From contig CAJTKM010000011.1 of NCBI GenBank assembly GCA_910576545.1, forward strand, positions 1 to 64,000: a stretch of 64,000 bases of DNA, in the 5' to 3' direction. The DNA is from Lachnospiraceae bacterium (GTDB taxonomy: Bacteria; Bacillota; Clostridia; Lachnospirales; Anaerotignaceae). This document shows positions 1-6,273 of this stretch, piece by piece (positions within the stretch are counted from its first letter, which is position 1; every line of letters starts with the position of its first letter). The notes under the pieces are model-generated. The model did not search any database. It worked only from the letters and a program-made list of their open reading frames with translations, and was not told the DNA's origin. Made by a program: the position numbers and the translations under genes.

Positions 1-244
1 CGTAAGAATAATCAACCGGAGCATATCTGGGTTTATATTTAAACTTATCCGGATAGAACAGTTCATAAAGCCTGTCGTCATCCCATTCAGAAATATCATC
101 CCATGATTTGTCCGATTGTAAGAATAACGCCTGTACTTCAGCGACGATATTTCTTGATACACCTAAAACTTTTGATACCTCCCTTGCGCTTAGATTTTTT
201 CCCAGAAGTTCCAGAATACTTCTGACTTTTGTCTTCTTAAACAT
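1..244 (-). CDS. istA: IS21-family transposase IstA, N-terminal part
   Basis: The first 81 codons of a protein that runs off the left edge. It starts at an ATG preceded by AGGGAGGTC. It reads MFKKTKVRSILELLGKNLS followed by a helix-turn-helix (SAREVSKVLGVSRNIVAEV), the DNA-binding N terminus seen in IstA transposases, then an acidic stretch with DDISEWDDDRLYELF. The catalytic DDE domain would lie outside the window. The IstA assignment rests on this start plus the multi-repeat terminus just upstream. Another HTH-type transposase is possible but less likely. Confidence 0.65.
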   Translation of the reverse strand, partial: MFKKTKVRSILELLGKNLSAREVSKVLGVSRNIVAEVQALFLQSDKSWDDISEWDDDRLYELFYPDKFKYKPRYAPVDYSY

Positions 245-355
245 AAAAAGACCTCCCTATAGATTATTTGGTGATACTGCATCAGCAGTTCTCCAAGAAT
301 AACTATAAGGAGATTTATAGTGAAATCAAATATGTGTGCTGCCACAATATGTTGT

Positions 356-420
356 GGTGGCTCTGAAGGTGGAAAATACCATTTCCGGGTGGCTCTGAAG
401 CGGGAAACTGGTGGCTCCCA
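356..420. repeat. Terminal direct repeats of the IS21-like element
   Basis: GGTGGCTCTGAAG occurs at 356-368 and 388-400, and the shorter GGTGGCTCCCA at 410-420. Spacings are 32 and 22 bases. The arrangement matches multiple transposase-binding sites at an IS21 end. The stop codon of the neighbouring recombinase gene is only 14 bases beyond the last copy. Confidence 0.65.
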
Positions 421-433
421 AGGGGGATAATAT

Positions 434-1987
434 TCACTTTTCTCCAACCTCGATTCGCTTGATGAGCCGCAGGAGGGTGGGACGGTCGAGTTCTTCCAGC
501 TTTGCGTACTCTCTAATCAGCTTCATCCACTGCTGGACATCATCCGTCTCCTGCTGGTACGCCTCCAACTCGCCCGACAAATGCGCCCTCTGCTCCAGCT
601 TATCGGCCCGTTCGGCTTCGTACCGGTTCATCAGCTGGACGCAGACGGCCTCCGGGATGCGCCCCATCACCTTGTCCTCATAAATAGCCTGGGTCAGCCT
701 GGAAAGTTCCGCAAGCCGTTTCTCAATAGCCGTCAGAAGAAGTCTGGTCTGCTTCATCTGTTCGGCGGACGATGCCCTGCGCTGGGTCTGGATTTGCTCA
801 ATCAACCCGGATGGGTCGTTCCTCGCCTGTTTCGCTTTCATGCGGATGTCGGTCAGGACAACCTGTATCAGCACCTTTTGATTCATCGTGTGGGCCGTAC
901 AAATGTCTTTTCCACCGCAGCAGTACCGATTGCACAGGTAACTTTCATAGGTGGACCTGACCGGGGTCCCGTCCTTGCACTTGTGGTAGTCCCCATGATG
1001 GCGCATGGTCGAGCCGCAATCCATACAGTAAAGCAGTCCGGCAAACAGAGCGGTCTCCCCATTTGCCTGTGTCCGGCTCCGGGCGTTCTGCTGCTCGATT
1101 GTCCGTACCAGTTCCCAGACCTCCATCGAGATCAGCGGCTCATGCGTACCCTCGACACGAATCCACTCGGCCTCCGGCTTGCCCACCTGCTTGTGAACCT
1201 TGTAGGAGATATTGCCGGTTTTGTTCTGCACCGTATGACCGATATAGACCTCATTGCGAAGGATGGCCTTCACGGTCTGGGCTTGCCAGTAGCCTCCGTC
1301 CTGCCGGGGATTGACCATGCCTTTCTGCAAGTAGTAGAGGTCGCGGGGCGTGGACACCTTCTCCTCATTCAGCGTTGTGGCGATTTTACGGTAACTGAGT
1401 CCCTGACAGCGCATATCGAAAATACGCCGCACAAGGGGCGCTGTTGCCGGGTCGGGAATGAGGATGTGCTTGTCATCAGGGCTTTTCAGATAGCCGATAG
1501 GGGCATAGCATCCCACATACTTCCCGGCTTGAAACGAGGAGCGTTTGACTGCCCTGATTTTGGCGCTGGTGTCCCTGGCGTAGAGGTCGTTCATGACATT
1601 TTTCAGAATCACCAGCATCTCATTGTTTTTGTGAGCGGTGTCCACCCCATCATTGAGGGCGATGAACCGGCAGCCGAGGCTCGGAAAAACGATGTCCGTA
1701 TACTTCCCGCTTTCGATATAATCTCTGCCGAGACGACTGAGGTCCTTGCAGAGTACCAGATTGATTTTCCCGGCGGTGGCGTCGGCGATAAGCTGGTTGA
1801 ACCCAGGCCTATCGAAGGTCGTACCTGAGACCCCATCGTCACAGTAGGCGGCATAGAGGTTCCAGCCCTGCTCCAGGACATAGCGGCTGAGCATCTCCCT
1901 CTGGTTCTCCACGGACACGGACTCGCCGGTTCTCTCGTCCTCCCGGCTGAGCCTGCAATAAATTCCAACATTGTAAGTTTCCTGCAT
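434..1987 (-). CDS. Large serine recombinase (517 aa)
   Basis: Site-specific recombinase expected to excise and integrate the surrounding element through a 5'-phosphoserine intermediate. The N-terminal resolvase domain (about 1-150) has YCRLSRE with Ser14 as nucleophile and the CKDLSRLGRD arginine motif. The recombinase domain follows (GYLKSPDDKHILIPD onwards), then a zinc ribbon (CMDCGS and a downstream cluster of cysteines), a coiled-coil segment and the C-terminal ELDRPTLLRLIKRIEV motif common in Tn4451/TnpX-like enzymes. All catalytic elements are present and the length is normal, so it is probably functional. Start: ATG with GGGAGG upstream. It is the last gene of a minus-strand unit with the small protein and the RepA-like ATPase. 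Confidence 0.92.
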   Translation of the reverse strand: MQETYNVGIYCRLSREDERTGESVSVENQREMLSRYVLEQGWNLYAAYCDDGVSGTTFDRPGFNQLIADATAGKINLVLCKDLSRLGRDYIESGKYTDIVFPSLGCRFIALNDGVDTAHKNNEMLVILKNVMNDLYARDTSAKIRAVKRSSFQAGKYVGCYAPIGYLKSPDDKHILIPDPATAPLVRRIFDMRCQGLSYRKIATTLNEEKVSTPRDLYYLQKGMVNPRQDGGYWQAQTVKAILRNEVYIGHTVQNKTGNISYKVHKQVGKPEAEWIRVEGTHEPLISMEVWELVRTIEQQNARSRTQANGETALFAGLLYCMDCGSTMRHHGDYHKCKDGTPVRSTYESYLCNRYCCGGKDICTAHTMNQKVLIQVVLTDIRMKAKQARNDPSGLIEQIQTQRRASSAEQMKQTRLLLTAIEKRLAELSRLTQAIYEDKVMGRIPEAVCVQLMNRYEAERADKLEQRAHLSGELEAYQQETDDVQQWMKLIREYAKLEELDRPTLLRLIKRIEVGEK

Positions 1988-2076
1988 CTTTGATTTTACC
2001 TCCCAAAGAGCAGTGCGAATGGCGGTCGATTACCTACCGCCATTATAGCACGCTCACACTCTGATGCAAAGGCCCT

Positions 2077-2277
2077 TTACGCGATACGGCTGAGTTTTTC
2101 CATCGCCGCCAAGTCGAGCAGATCACCCAACTGTCCTTTGTCAGAAAATACACTTTTGACCCGGTAGACCACGCCGCCGATTTTGACTTCGGTGTAATCG
2201 TTCAGGCGGCTGACCTCCTTTCCTTCCACAGGTTCCGGGGACAGAACAGCCCTCCGGTTCATGTTCAGCTTCTCCAT
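2077..2277 (-). CDS. Small conserved mobile-element protein (66 aa)
   Basis: I do not recognise a named family. The protein has a variable N terminus followed by a compact beta-rich segment (YTEVKIGGVVYRVKSVFS) and an acidic helix ending MEKLSRIA. This resembles the layout of TnpW-type transposon proteins, in which a KIG-T-Y-V-V-F strand pair precedes a short helix. The start at 2277 lies 4 bases after the stop of the upstream ATPase gene; another in-frame ATG at 2262 is possible. The longer frame reaching 2361 would overlap the ATPase gene and is not preferred. Its position between repA-like and recombinase genes suggests an accessory role in the element. Confidence 0.6.
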   Translation of the reverse strand: MEKLNMNRRAVLSPEPVEGKEVSRLNDYTEVKIGGVVYRVKSVFSDKGQLGDLLDLAAMEKLSRIA

Positions 2278-2281
2278 ACCG

Positions 2282-3424
2282 TCACGCCCCTTCCGAATCA
2301 TCAGGGGTGGGCGTGTAGGTTGTGTAGGTATTGCAGATATTTTTACGACCGTCACCGGCACTCAAAATACCGTCATTACCTACATTATCTGCATCGTCCA
2401 TGTCGGTGCTGACCCAGGGAGCATTCAAATCCAGCAGAGAGACCAGCCGGCCCTTCCCAGTGCGTTTCCCGGAACGGTAGCGGACGCCGTACTCACGCTC
2501 AAGTTCTCCGACATTGGCGTTCAGCAGCCGGGTCAGCGTGTTCGGCTCGGCGTTGATTTCTGTTTCCGCCTTCAACTCGTCCAACAGCACAGCGGCATAG
2601 CCCCGCCACACGCCATGCACCTGAGTAAAAGTCTGAACGGCGGTCAGGATGGGGTCAGGCTCTTTCTGCGGGGCCTCGCTCCCGAAGGAAACAAATCCCC
2701 ACACTTTCCTCTGCTTGTCAAAGCGGAGGTTCAGTTGAGTGTCGGCCACCTCCCGCCCGGTCACATCCAGCGTGGCGGAGGTCTCCATCCGGGAGGACTT
2801 TTGCAGGACAAGCGCACCGTCAGCGCATCCCAGAAGGCCGGTCGTGCCGGAAATCATGTTGAAGGAATCGGCAGACCCGGCCTTGCGGGTGTGGTGGACT
2901 ACCAGCACTGTTACCAGGAAGCGGTCGGCAATTTTTTTCAAAGAGCAGACTGTCTCATAGTCGCTGGCATAGTTGTATTGCTCCTGCCCGGCCTTGCGGA
3001 CACGCTGGAGGGTGTCGATGATCACCAGTTTCACATTGGAATGGGCAGTGAGGAAATTCACAAGCTGTTCCTCGAAGCCCTCGCCGATATACAGAGCCTC
3101 GGTCGCCAGCCAGATACTGCCGGGACTGCCGCCGCTGACATCGTTCAGCCTCTGCTGCATCCGCTGGAAGGTGTCCTCCAGGCTGATGTAGAGGACACCG
3201 CATTTTTCGGCTTTCAGTCCCCAGACCGGCTCGCCTTTGCTGACCTGGTTCGCCAGCCACAGCACCAGCCAGGACTTGCCCACCTTGGGCGCTCCGGCGA
3301 GGATGTAGATGCCCTGACCCATCAGACCGTCAATCAAAGTGCCGGACGGGGTGTAGGTCGTGTCCAGCAGTTCCTCCGCCGGGATCACTTTCAGTTCAGG
3401 GATTTTGCTTTTTTCTTCCGTCAT
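2282..3424 (-). CDS. RepA-like AAA/RecA-fold ATPase (380 aa)
   Basis: Hexameric RecA-fold ATPase of the RepA/RSF1010-like type, common in integrative and mobilisable elements and probably a replicative helicase. Walker A is GAPKVGKS at 44-51. A Walker B-like strand (LVIIDTLQRV) and a VLVVHHTRK sensor strand follow. The C-terminal third (LTAVQTFTQVHGVWRGYAA onwards) looks like a winged-helix DNA-binding region. Start: ATG with AAAGGA upstream. A perfect consensus promoter at 3605-3633 drives it together with the downstream small protein and recombinase, and palindromes there suggest repression by the divergent XRE protein. Confidence 0.85.
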   Translation of the reverse strand: MTEEKSKIPELKVIPAEELLDTTYTPSGTLIDGLMGQGIYILAGAPKVGKSWLVLWLANQVSKGEPVWGLKAEKCGVLYISLEDTFQRMQQRLNDVSGGSPGSIWLATEALYIGEGFEEQLVNFLTAHSNVKLVIIDTLQRVRKAGQEQYNYASDYETVCSLKKIADRFLVTVLVVHHTRKAGSADSFNMISGTTGLLGCADGALVLQKSSRMETSATLDVTGREVADTQLNLRFDKQRKVWGFVSFGSEAPQKEPDPILTAVQTFTQVHGVWRGYAAVLLDELKAETEINAEPNTLTRLLNANVGELEREYGVRYRSGKRTGKGRLVSLLDLNAPWVSTDMDDADNVGNDGILSAGDGRKNICNTYTTYTPTPDDSEGA

Positions 3425-3570
3425 TCACAGTTCCTTTCACGGCATCCGCCAGCGAACACCATAACGCTGGCGGAGACAGTGGGTGGAGCGGCGGGGTGGT
3501 CCGGCTGACCTCCTTCCTGTCCGGGCTGGCCGCTGATTTGGCATGTATGCCGGGTTGTTCTATTTACGGA

Positions 3571-3668
3571 AGTTCATAGAGTTCAATTCTGAACTGCACT
3601 TATCATTATAGCCGTTCAGAAATGTGCTGTCAAGTGATTTGCAAAAATTCCTTTCATTTTTGAACGGC
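3571..3668. promoter_or_regulatory. Clustered GTTCA/TGAAC operator-like repeats
   Basis: The divergent region between the ATPase gene and the XRE regulator carries AGTTCA at 3571-3576, a perfect dyad AGTTCA-N4-TGAACT at 3580-3595, and a wide inverted pair GCCGTTCA (3611-3618) / TGAACGGC (3661-3668). The sites bracket the minus-strand promoter and touch the plus-strand -10 region (TATAAT at 3675-3680). This is the layout of a phage-like repressor control region. Binding by the 3733-4359 protein is an inference. Confidence 0.6.
3605..3633 (-). promoter_or_regulatory. Consensus sigma-A promoter for the ATPase-recombinase unit
   Basis: On the minus strand TTGACA (3628-3633), a 17-base spacer and TATAAT (3605-3610) form a perfect consensus promoter about 180 bases upstream of the ATPase start. 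The half-site at 3611-3618 lies inside the spacer, which would let a bound repressor block RNA polymerase. Confidence 0.75.
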
Positions 3669-3732
3669 GTGTGATATAATATCCGGCAGGACGGCTATAC
3701 TCAAATCAACACCAGAACAGGGAGGGCGCGGC

Positions 3733-4359
3733 ATGGAACTGCTGTCAATTAACTCGACATTGGGAGAGCGAATAAGGTTTTACCGCCAGCAGGCGGGGCT
3801 GACGCAAAAAGAACTCGCCGCCCTATGCGAGGTCAGCGAGTCCGCTATCAGGAATTATGAACTGGGGAACCGAGTGCCGGATTTTCTCACGCTCCATATA
3901 ATCGCCGAAAAACTCCGGGTCAACTACGCCGCCATCAGCGGTGAAAAAATCTCGGATATGGAAGGGGCGCTGCAGGCGTTATATAAGCTGGAGGAGATTT
4001 ACGGATTGTACCCGACGGAGGTGGGCGGGCATATCCATTTTGTGTTCAGGGACAGTGTGGCAATGGACGATTTCAAGCCAGATATAGAGACCATCACGAG
4101 AAGTCCCGGTGCGTTGCTCCAATACCGTACTCTGGGATTTATGAAAGCCTGCGCCCAGCACGATGCCGGAGAAATGACCGATGATGAGTACGCCCTCTGG
4201 AAAAGCAAGTTCCCGGCGTTCCTGAGCGACTTCTACGAATTTCGGAAACAGGCAGGGCAGACAGAAGAAGAAAACTTTGATGGCGATGCTCCCGTCTCTT
4301 CTGAAAAACCGCAGTCCCCGAAGCGGAGACGGGAACGGAAAATCAACAGTGGGCGGTAG
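3733..4359 (+). CDS. XRE-family transcriptional regulator (208 aa)
   Basis: N-terminal helix-turn-helix of the Cro/CI type at about residues 10-65 (LGERIRFYRQQAGLTQKELA, then CEVSESAIRNYELGNRVP). The C-terminal part has no recognised domain and ends in a basic tail (SPKRRRERKI). Start: ATG with GGGAGGG upstream. A TATAAT at 3675-3680 is a likely -10, with a poor -35. The gene diverges from the repA-like/recombinase unit across a region of GTTCA/TGAAC dyads, so it is probably the element's own repressor. Target and inducer are unknown. Confidence 0.85.
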   Translation: MELLSINSTLGERIRFYRQQAGLTQKELAALCEVSESAIRNYELGNRVPDFLTLHIIAEKLRVNYAAISGEKISDMEGALQALYKLEEIYGLYPTEVGGHIHFVFRDSVAMDDFKPDIETITRSPGALLQYRTLGFMKACAQHDAGEMTDDEYALWKSKFPAFLSDFYEFRKQAGQTEEENFDGDAPVSSEKPQSPKRRRERKINSGR

Positions 4360-4623
4360 CCAGAAGCGGCGGAACGCCGCGCAGCCAACCTCGGTAACGA
4401 GGTTGTTCAAAGGGTTTGGGACGCTTCCCAACAAGCAGAAACAGCGATTTCCGGCGGAGCCGGGAACCGCTGTTTCGAGGCTTTGTGGGAACAAAGACAC
4501 TGCTTGCGGGATAGCGAAATTCCATCAATGGACAGAGTGTTTCCATTGATTTTAGAGTAGTAAAGTGGGATGGACAGAATTTGTCCACCCCACTACAGTA
4601 ACGAGTTCTTTTGCCCAGTTGCC

Positions 4624-4672
4624 ATCAATCCATATTTTGGGTGCGGGTCATTTTGACCCGCACCAGATTGAT
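4624..4672. repeat. Long hairpin in the non-coding region
   Basis: GGTGCGGGTCA (4640-4650) and TGACCCGCACC (4654-4664) pair perfectly around a 3-base loop. The stem is continued outside by ATCAATC (4624-4630) and GATTGAT (4666-4672) after an asymmetric bulge. There is no T-run, so it is not a simple terminator. Confidence 0.7.
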
Positions 4673-4728
4673 ACAACCTCTCGGGGCAAAGTGGTCTTAT
4701 GTTAGAAGTGCGCTACTGGGCAAGCAGG

Positions 4729-4748
4729 GCGTTTGTATATACAAACGC
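4729..4748. repeat. 20-bp perfect palindrome
   Basis: GCGTTTGTATATACAAACGC is a perfect 20-bp palindrome with an AT-rich centre. It could be a protein-binding or cleavage site of the element. No function can be assigned from the sequence. Confidence 0.6.
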
Positions 4749-4885
4749 TCAAAACGGACTTCCTGCGTTGCCGCCGAAAGCTCGTTTTTGCTTGTTGGGA
4801 CAGCGTCCCAAACCCTTTGAACAGCCCCTTGCCGGGGCTGGCTGCGCGTTCAGAAGCCGAATGCTAATAGGGCTGATACTAATCC

Positions 4886-5452
4886 TCACTCAACTTTTTC
4901 AGATTGCGTAGAATTTTCTATTTCCTCCCGATGATTCAAAGATACATTAATCAATCCTTGAACTACTTTAAGAATCCTTTTTGACGCTAAAATATTGGTT
5001 ACCGTATCTTCTAATTCATTTTTAGTTTGTATTTCAAAAATGTATTCTGCATTTTCTTTTTTAAATATCTCATCTGCAAGCCCTTGCTCAAGAACAATTT
5101 TCACAGGATAGCCCCCTAACCCGTATTCAAAAAACATTATCCTAAATTTATAGTTAGGAAGCTTAGCCGATGTTAAATAGAATTCAAATTTAAATAGCTG
5201 ATAACCGATTTCTCCAAGGTCATTTTGAATATCATACTTTTGCGTTGCTCCAAGAGCTGCGACCAAGGACGCCATTCCGCTTAAAGTGTTGTAAGATTCT
5301 ATTGGACCATCGTATTCGTTTACAACTCCTTTCACAAGACCGTTTGTAAGGGATTCGAGTTGAGTTCCTATTTCAGCGATGGTTATATCCGGGTTTGTCA
5401 AATCTTCAACATCAAATTTAAGTTTACTTTTTATATCCAATCTTTCGCTCAT
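4886..5452 (-). CDS. Unknown 188-aa protein in the restriction-like operon
   Basis: I recognise no family. The protein appears soluble and acidic, with no signal peptide or membrane segment. It contains two phenylalanine/tyrosine-rich strands (YQLFKFEFYLTS and YKFRIMFFEYGLGGYPVKIVLEQG) typical of an alpha/beta fold, then a charged C-terminal helix. Its ATG overlaps the TGA of the upstream EEP gene (ATGA) and is preceded by GGGAGGGG, so the two are probably translationally coupled. Tight coupling to a nuclease-fold gene behind a restriction enzyme suggests a partner, regulator or immunity role. That is inference only. Confidence 0.75.
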   Translation of the reverse strand: MSERLDIKSKLKFDVEDLTNPDITIAEIGTQLESLTNGLVKGVVNEYDGPIESYNTLSGMASLVAALGATQKYDIQNDLGEIGYQLFKFEFYLTSAKLPNYKFRIMFFEYGLGGYPVKIVLEQGLADEIFKKENAEYIFEIQTKNELEDTVTNILASKRILKVVQGLINVSLNHREEIENSTQSEKVE

Positions 5453-6246
5453 GATTGCCCCTCCCGTATTTGGAAAACAATAGGTAGATGATCGCTATAC
5501 TTTATGTCTGGATATCCTTTTATATCCAACAAGTCTTTTTCTCCCGCTTTTGATATGATTTCCAAACTACTCTTCACAAATTCGCTTTTCAAGCAGGCAC
5601 GAATCATTACCTGATCAAAAATGTGCCAATATGAACACTTAGGATTACTTCCGGCATAGTAATAAGTTCCAGGCGGTGAATTAAAATCGCCAAATAAGTT
5701 CCACATAGGATTGTAAAACATTTCAAATTGTCGCCCTTCTATTTTTCTGTAGATCTTTAAAGCATCGTTCAAACAAGGCAATCCATGAAAGTTTACTGCA
5801 GATAGACAACCATCCTCATAAGGGTCTTCATTAAAATCTCCAAGTAAAATACTGCGTTTTGAACCTAACTTTTTTTCAATATCTTGAAGATCATTTAGAA
5901 TTGTTTGAATTACTATATTTCTTCTTTCTTGATGCCCGCTACTCATTTGACTTGGAAGGTGCAGGGCACATAAAATATACTTATTATCAATGATTTGAAT
6001 AGAATATCGTGTACCCTGTGGTCCAGGTTCGACACTTTTTATTCTACCCATTACTTTGATTCGGTCGCAACCGAGAGTGAAATAAGATTGCATATCTAAC
6101 GCGCCAGCCAGAGATTGAATGTTATCATCATACTCAGCTAAAAAAATAATGTCAATATCTTTCTCTCTCGCTATTTTGCATATTATTTGATTTATTGACA
6201 CATTTTTATGTGTATTCCAAAACATTACTCGCATTATAGGACGCAC
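5449..6246 (-). CDS. Endonuclease/exonuclease/phosphatase (EEP) family protein (265 aa)
   Basis: A full EEP-fold metal-dependent phosphodiesterase. Visible motifs in order: FWNT with Asn11, LAEYDD with Glu38, LHLPS with His96, GDFNEDP at 136-142, FDQVM with Asp211, and YSDHLP with Asp252-His253. The catalytic set is complete, so activity is expected; the substrate (DNA, RNA or a phosphoester) is unknown. The frame opens with a GTG at 6246; an ATG at 6234 giving MRVMFWNTHKN is an equally good start. It lies 27 bases after the MmeI-like gene and overlaps the 188-aa gene, so all three are probably cotranscribed. No signal peptide is visible. Confidence 0.85.
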   Translation of the reverse strand: MRPIMRVMFWNTHKNVSINQIICKIAREKDIDIIFLAEYDDNIQSLAGALDMQSYFTLGCDRIKVMGRIKSVEPGPQGTRYSIQIIDNKYILCALHLPSQMSSGHQERRNIVIQTILNDLQDIEKKLGSKRSILLGDFNEDPYEDGCLSAVNFHGLPCLNDALKIYRKIEGRQFEMFYNPMWNLFGDFNSPPGTYYYAGSNPKCSYWHIFDQVMIRACLKSEFVKSSLEIISKAGEKDLLDIKGYPDIKYSDHLPIVFQIREGQS

Positions 6247-6273
6247 GCTTTCTCTGTTTATATTTCATTGCTA

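Larger units (their letters stand above)
1..420 (-). mobile_element. IS21-family element, one end
   Basis: The window opens inside an insertion sequence. The minus strand encodes the start of an IstA-like transposase, and upstream of it lie three spaced copies of GGTGGCTC (356, 388 and 410), as in the multiple terminal transposase-binding repeats of the IS21 family. The outermost copy ends in CA at 420, so on the minus strand the element would begin with TG, as expected for this family. The other end and IstB are outside the window. The exact border at 420 is inferred because no target duplication can be checked. Confidence 0.7.
4360..4885. other. Non-coding, hairpin-rich region of the mobile element (candidate oriT or structured RNA)
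   Basis: No credible gene lies here. The stretch is bounded by two imperfect inverted arms of about 65 bases (4372-4437 and 4789-4854), each carrying TGTTCAAAGGGTTTGGGACG. Each arm also has a local hairpin: AACCTCG/CGAGGTT at 4387-4404 and AGCCCC/GGGGCT at 4823-4839. The stems differ in sequence but keep pairing. Between the arms are further dyads: 4439-4475 (nested), 4481-4496, 4524-4550, 4565-4593, 4624-4672 and 4729-4748. Density of this kind suggests an origin of transfer or a structured RNA. No relaxase gene is present in the window. Confidence 0.55.

Noticed and set aside
581-1828. 415-codon open frame on the plus strand
   Set aside because: It lies wholly opposite the serine recombinase gene, has no family likeness and no ribosome site. 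It is a shadow frame.
2278-2361. Upstream extension of the small protein gene to 2361
   Set aside because: It would overlap the ATPase gene and has no ribosome site; the ATG at 2277 suits the spacing.
2261-3508. 415-codon open frame on the plus strand
   Set aside because: Antisense to the RepA-like ATPase with its intact Walker motifs. No protein features of its own.
6213-6264. Alternative ATG (MKYKQRKRASYN) between the MmeI-like and EEP genes
   Set aside because: It is out of frame with the EEP protein and closes or loses likeness quickly. The GTG at 6246 or ATG at 6234 is correct.
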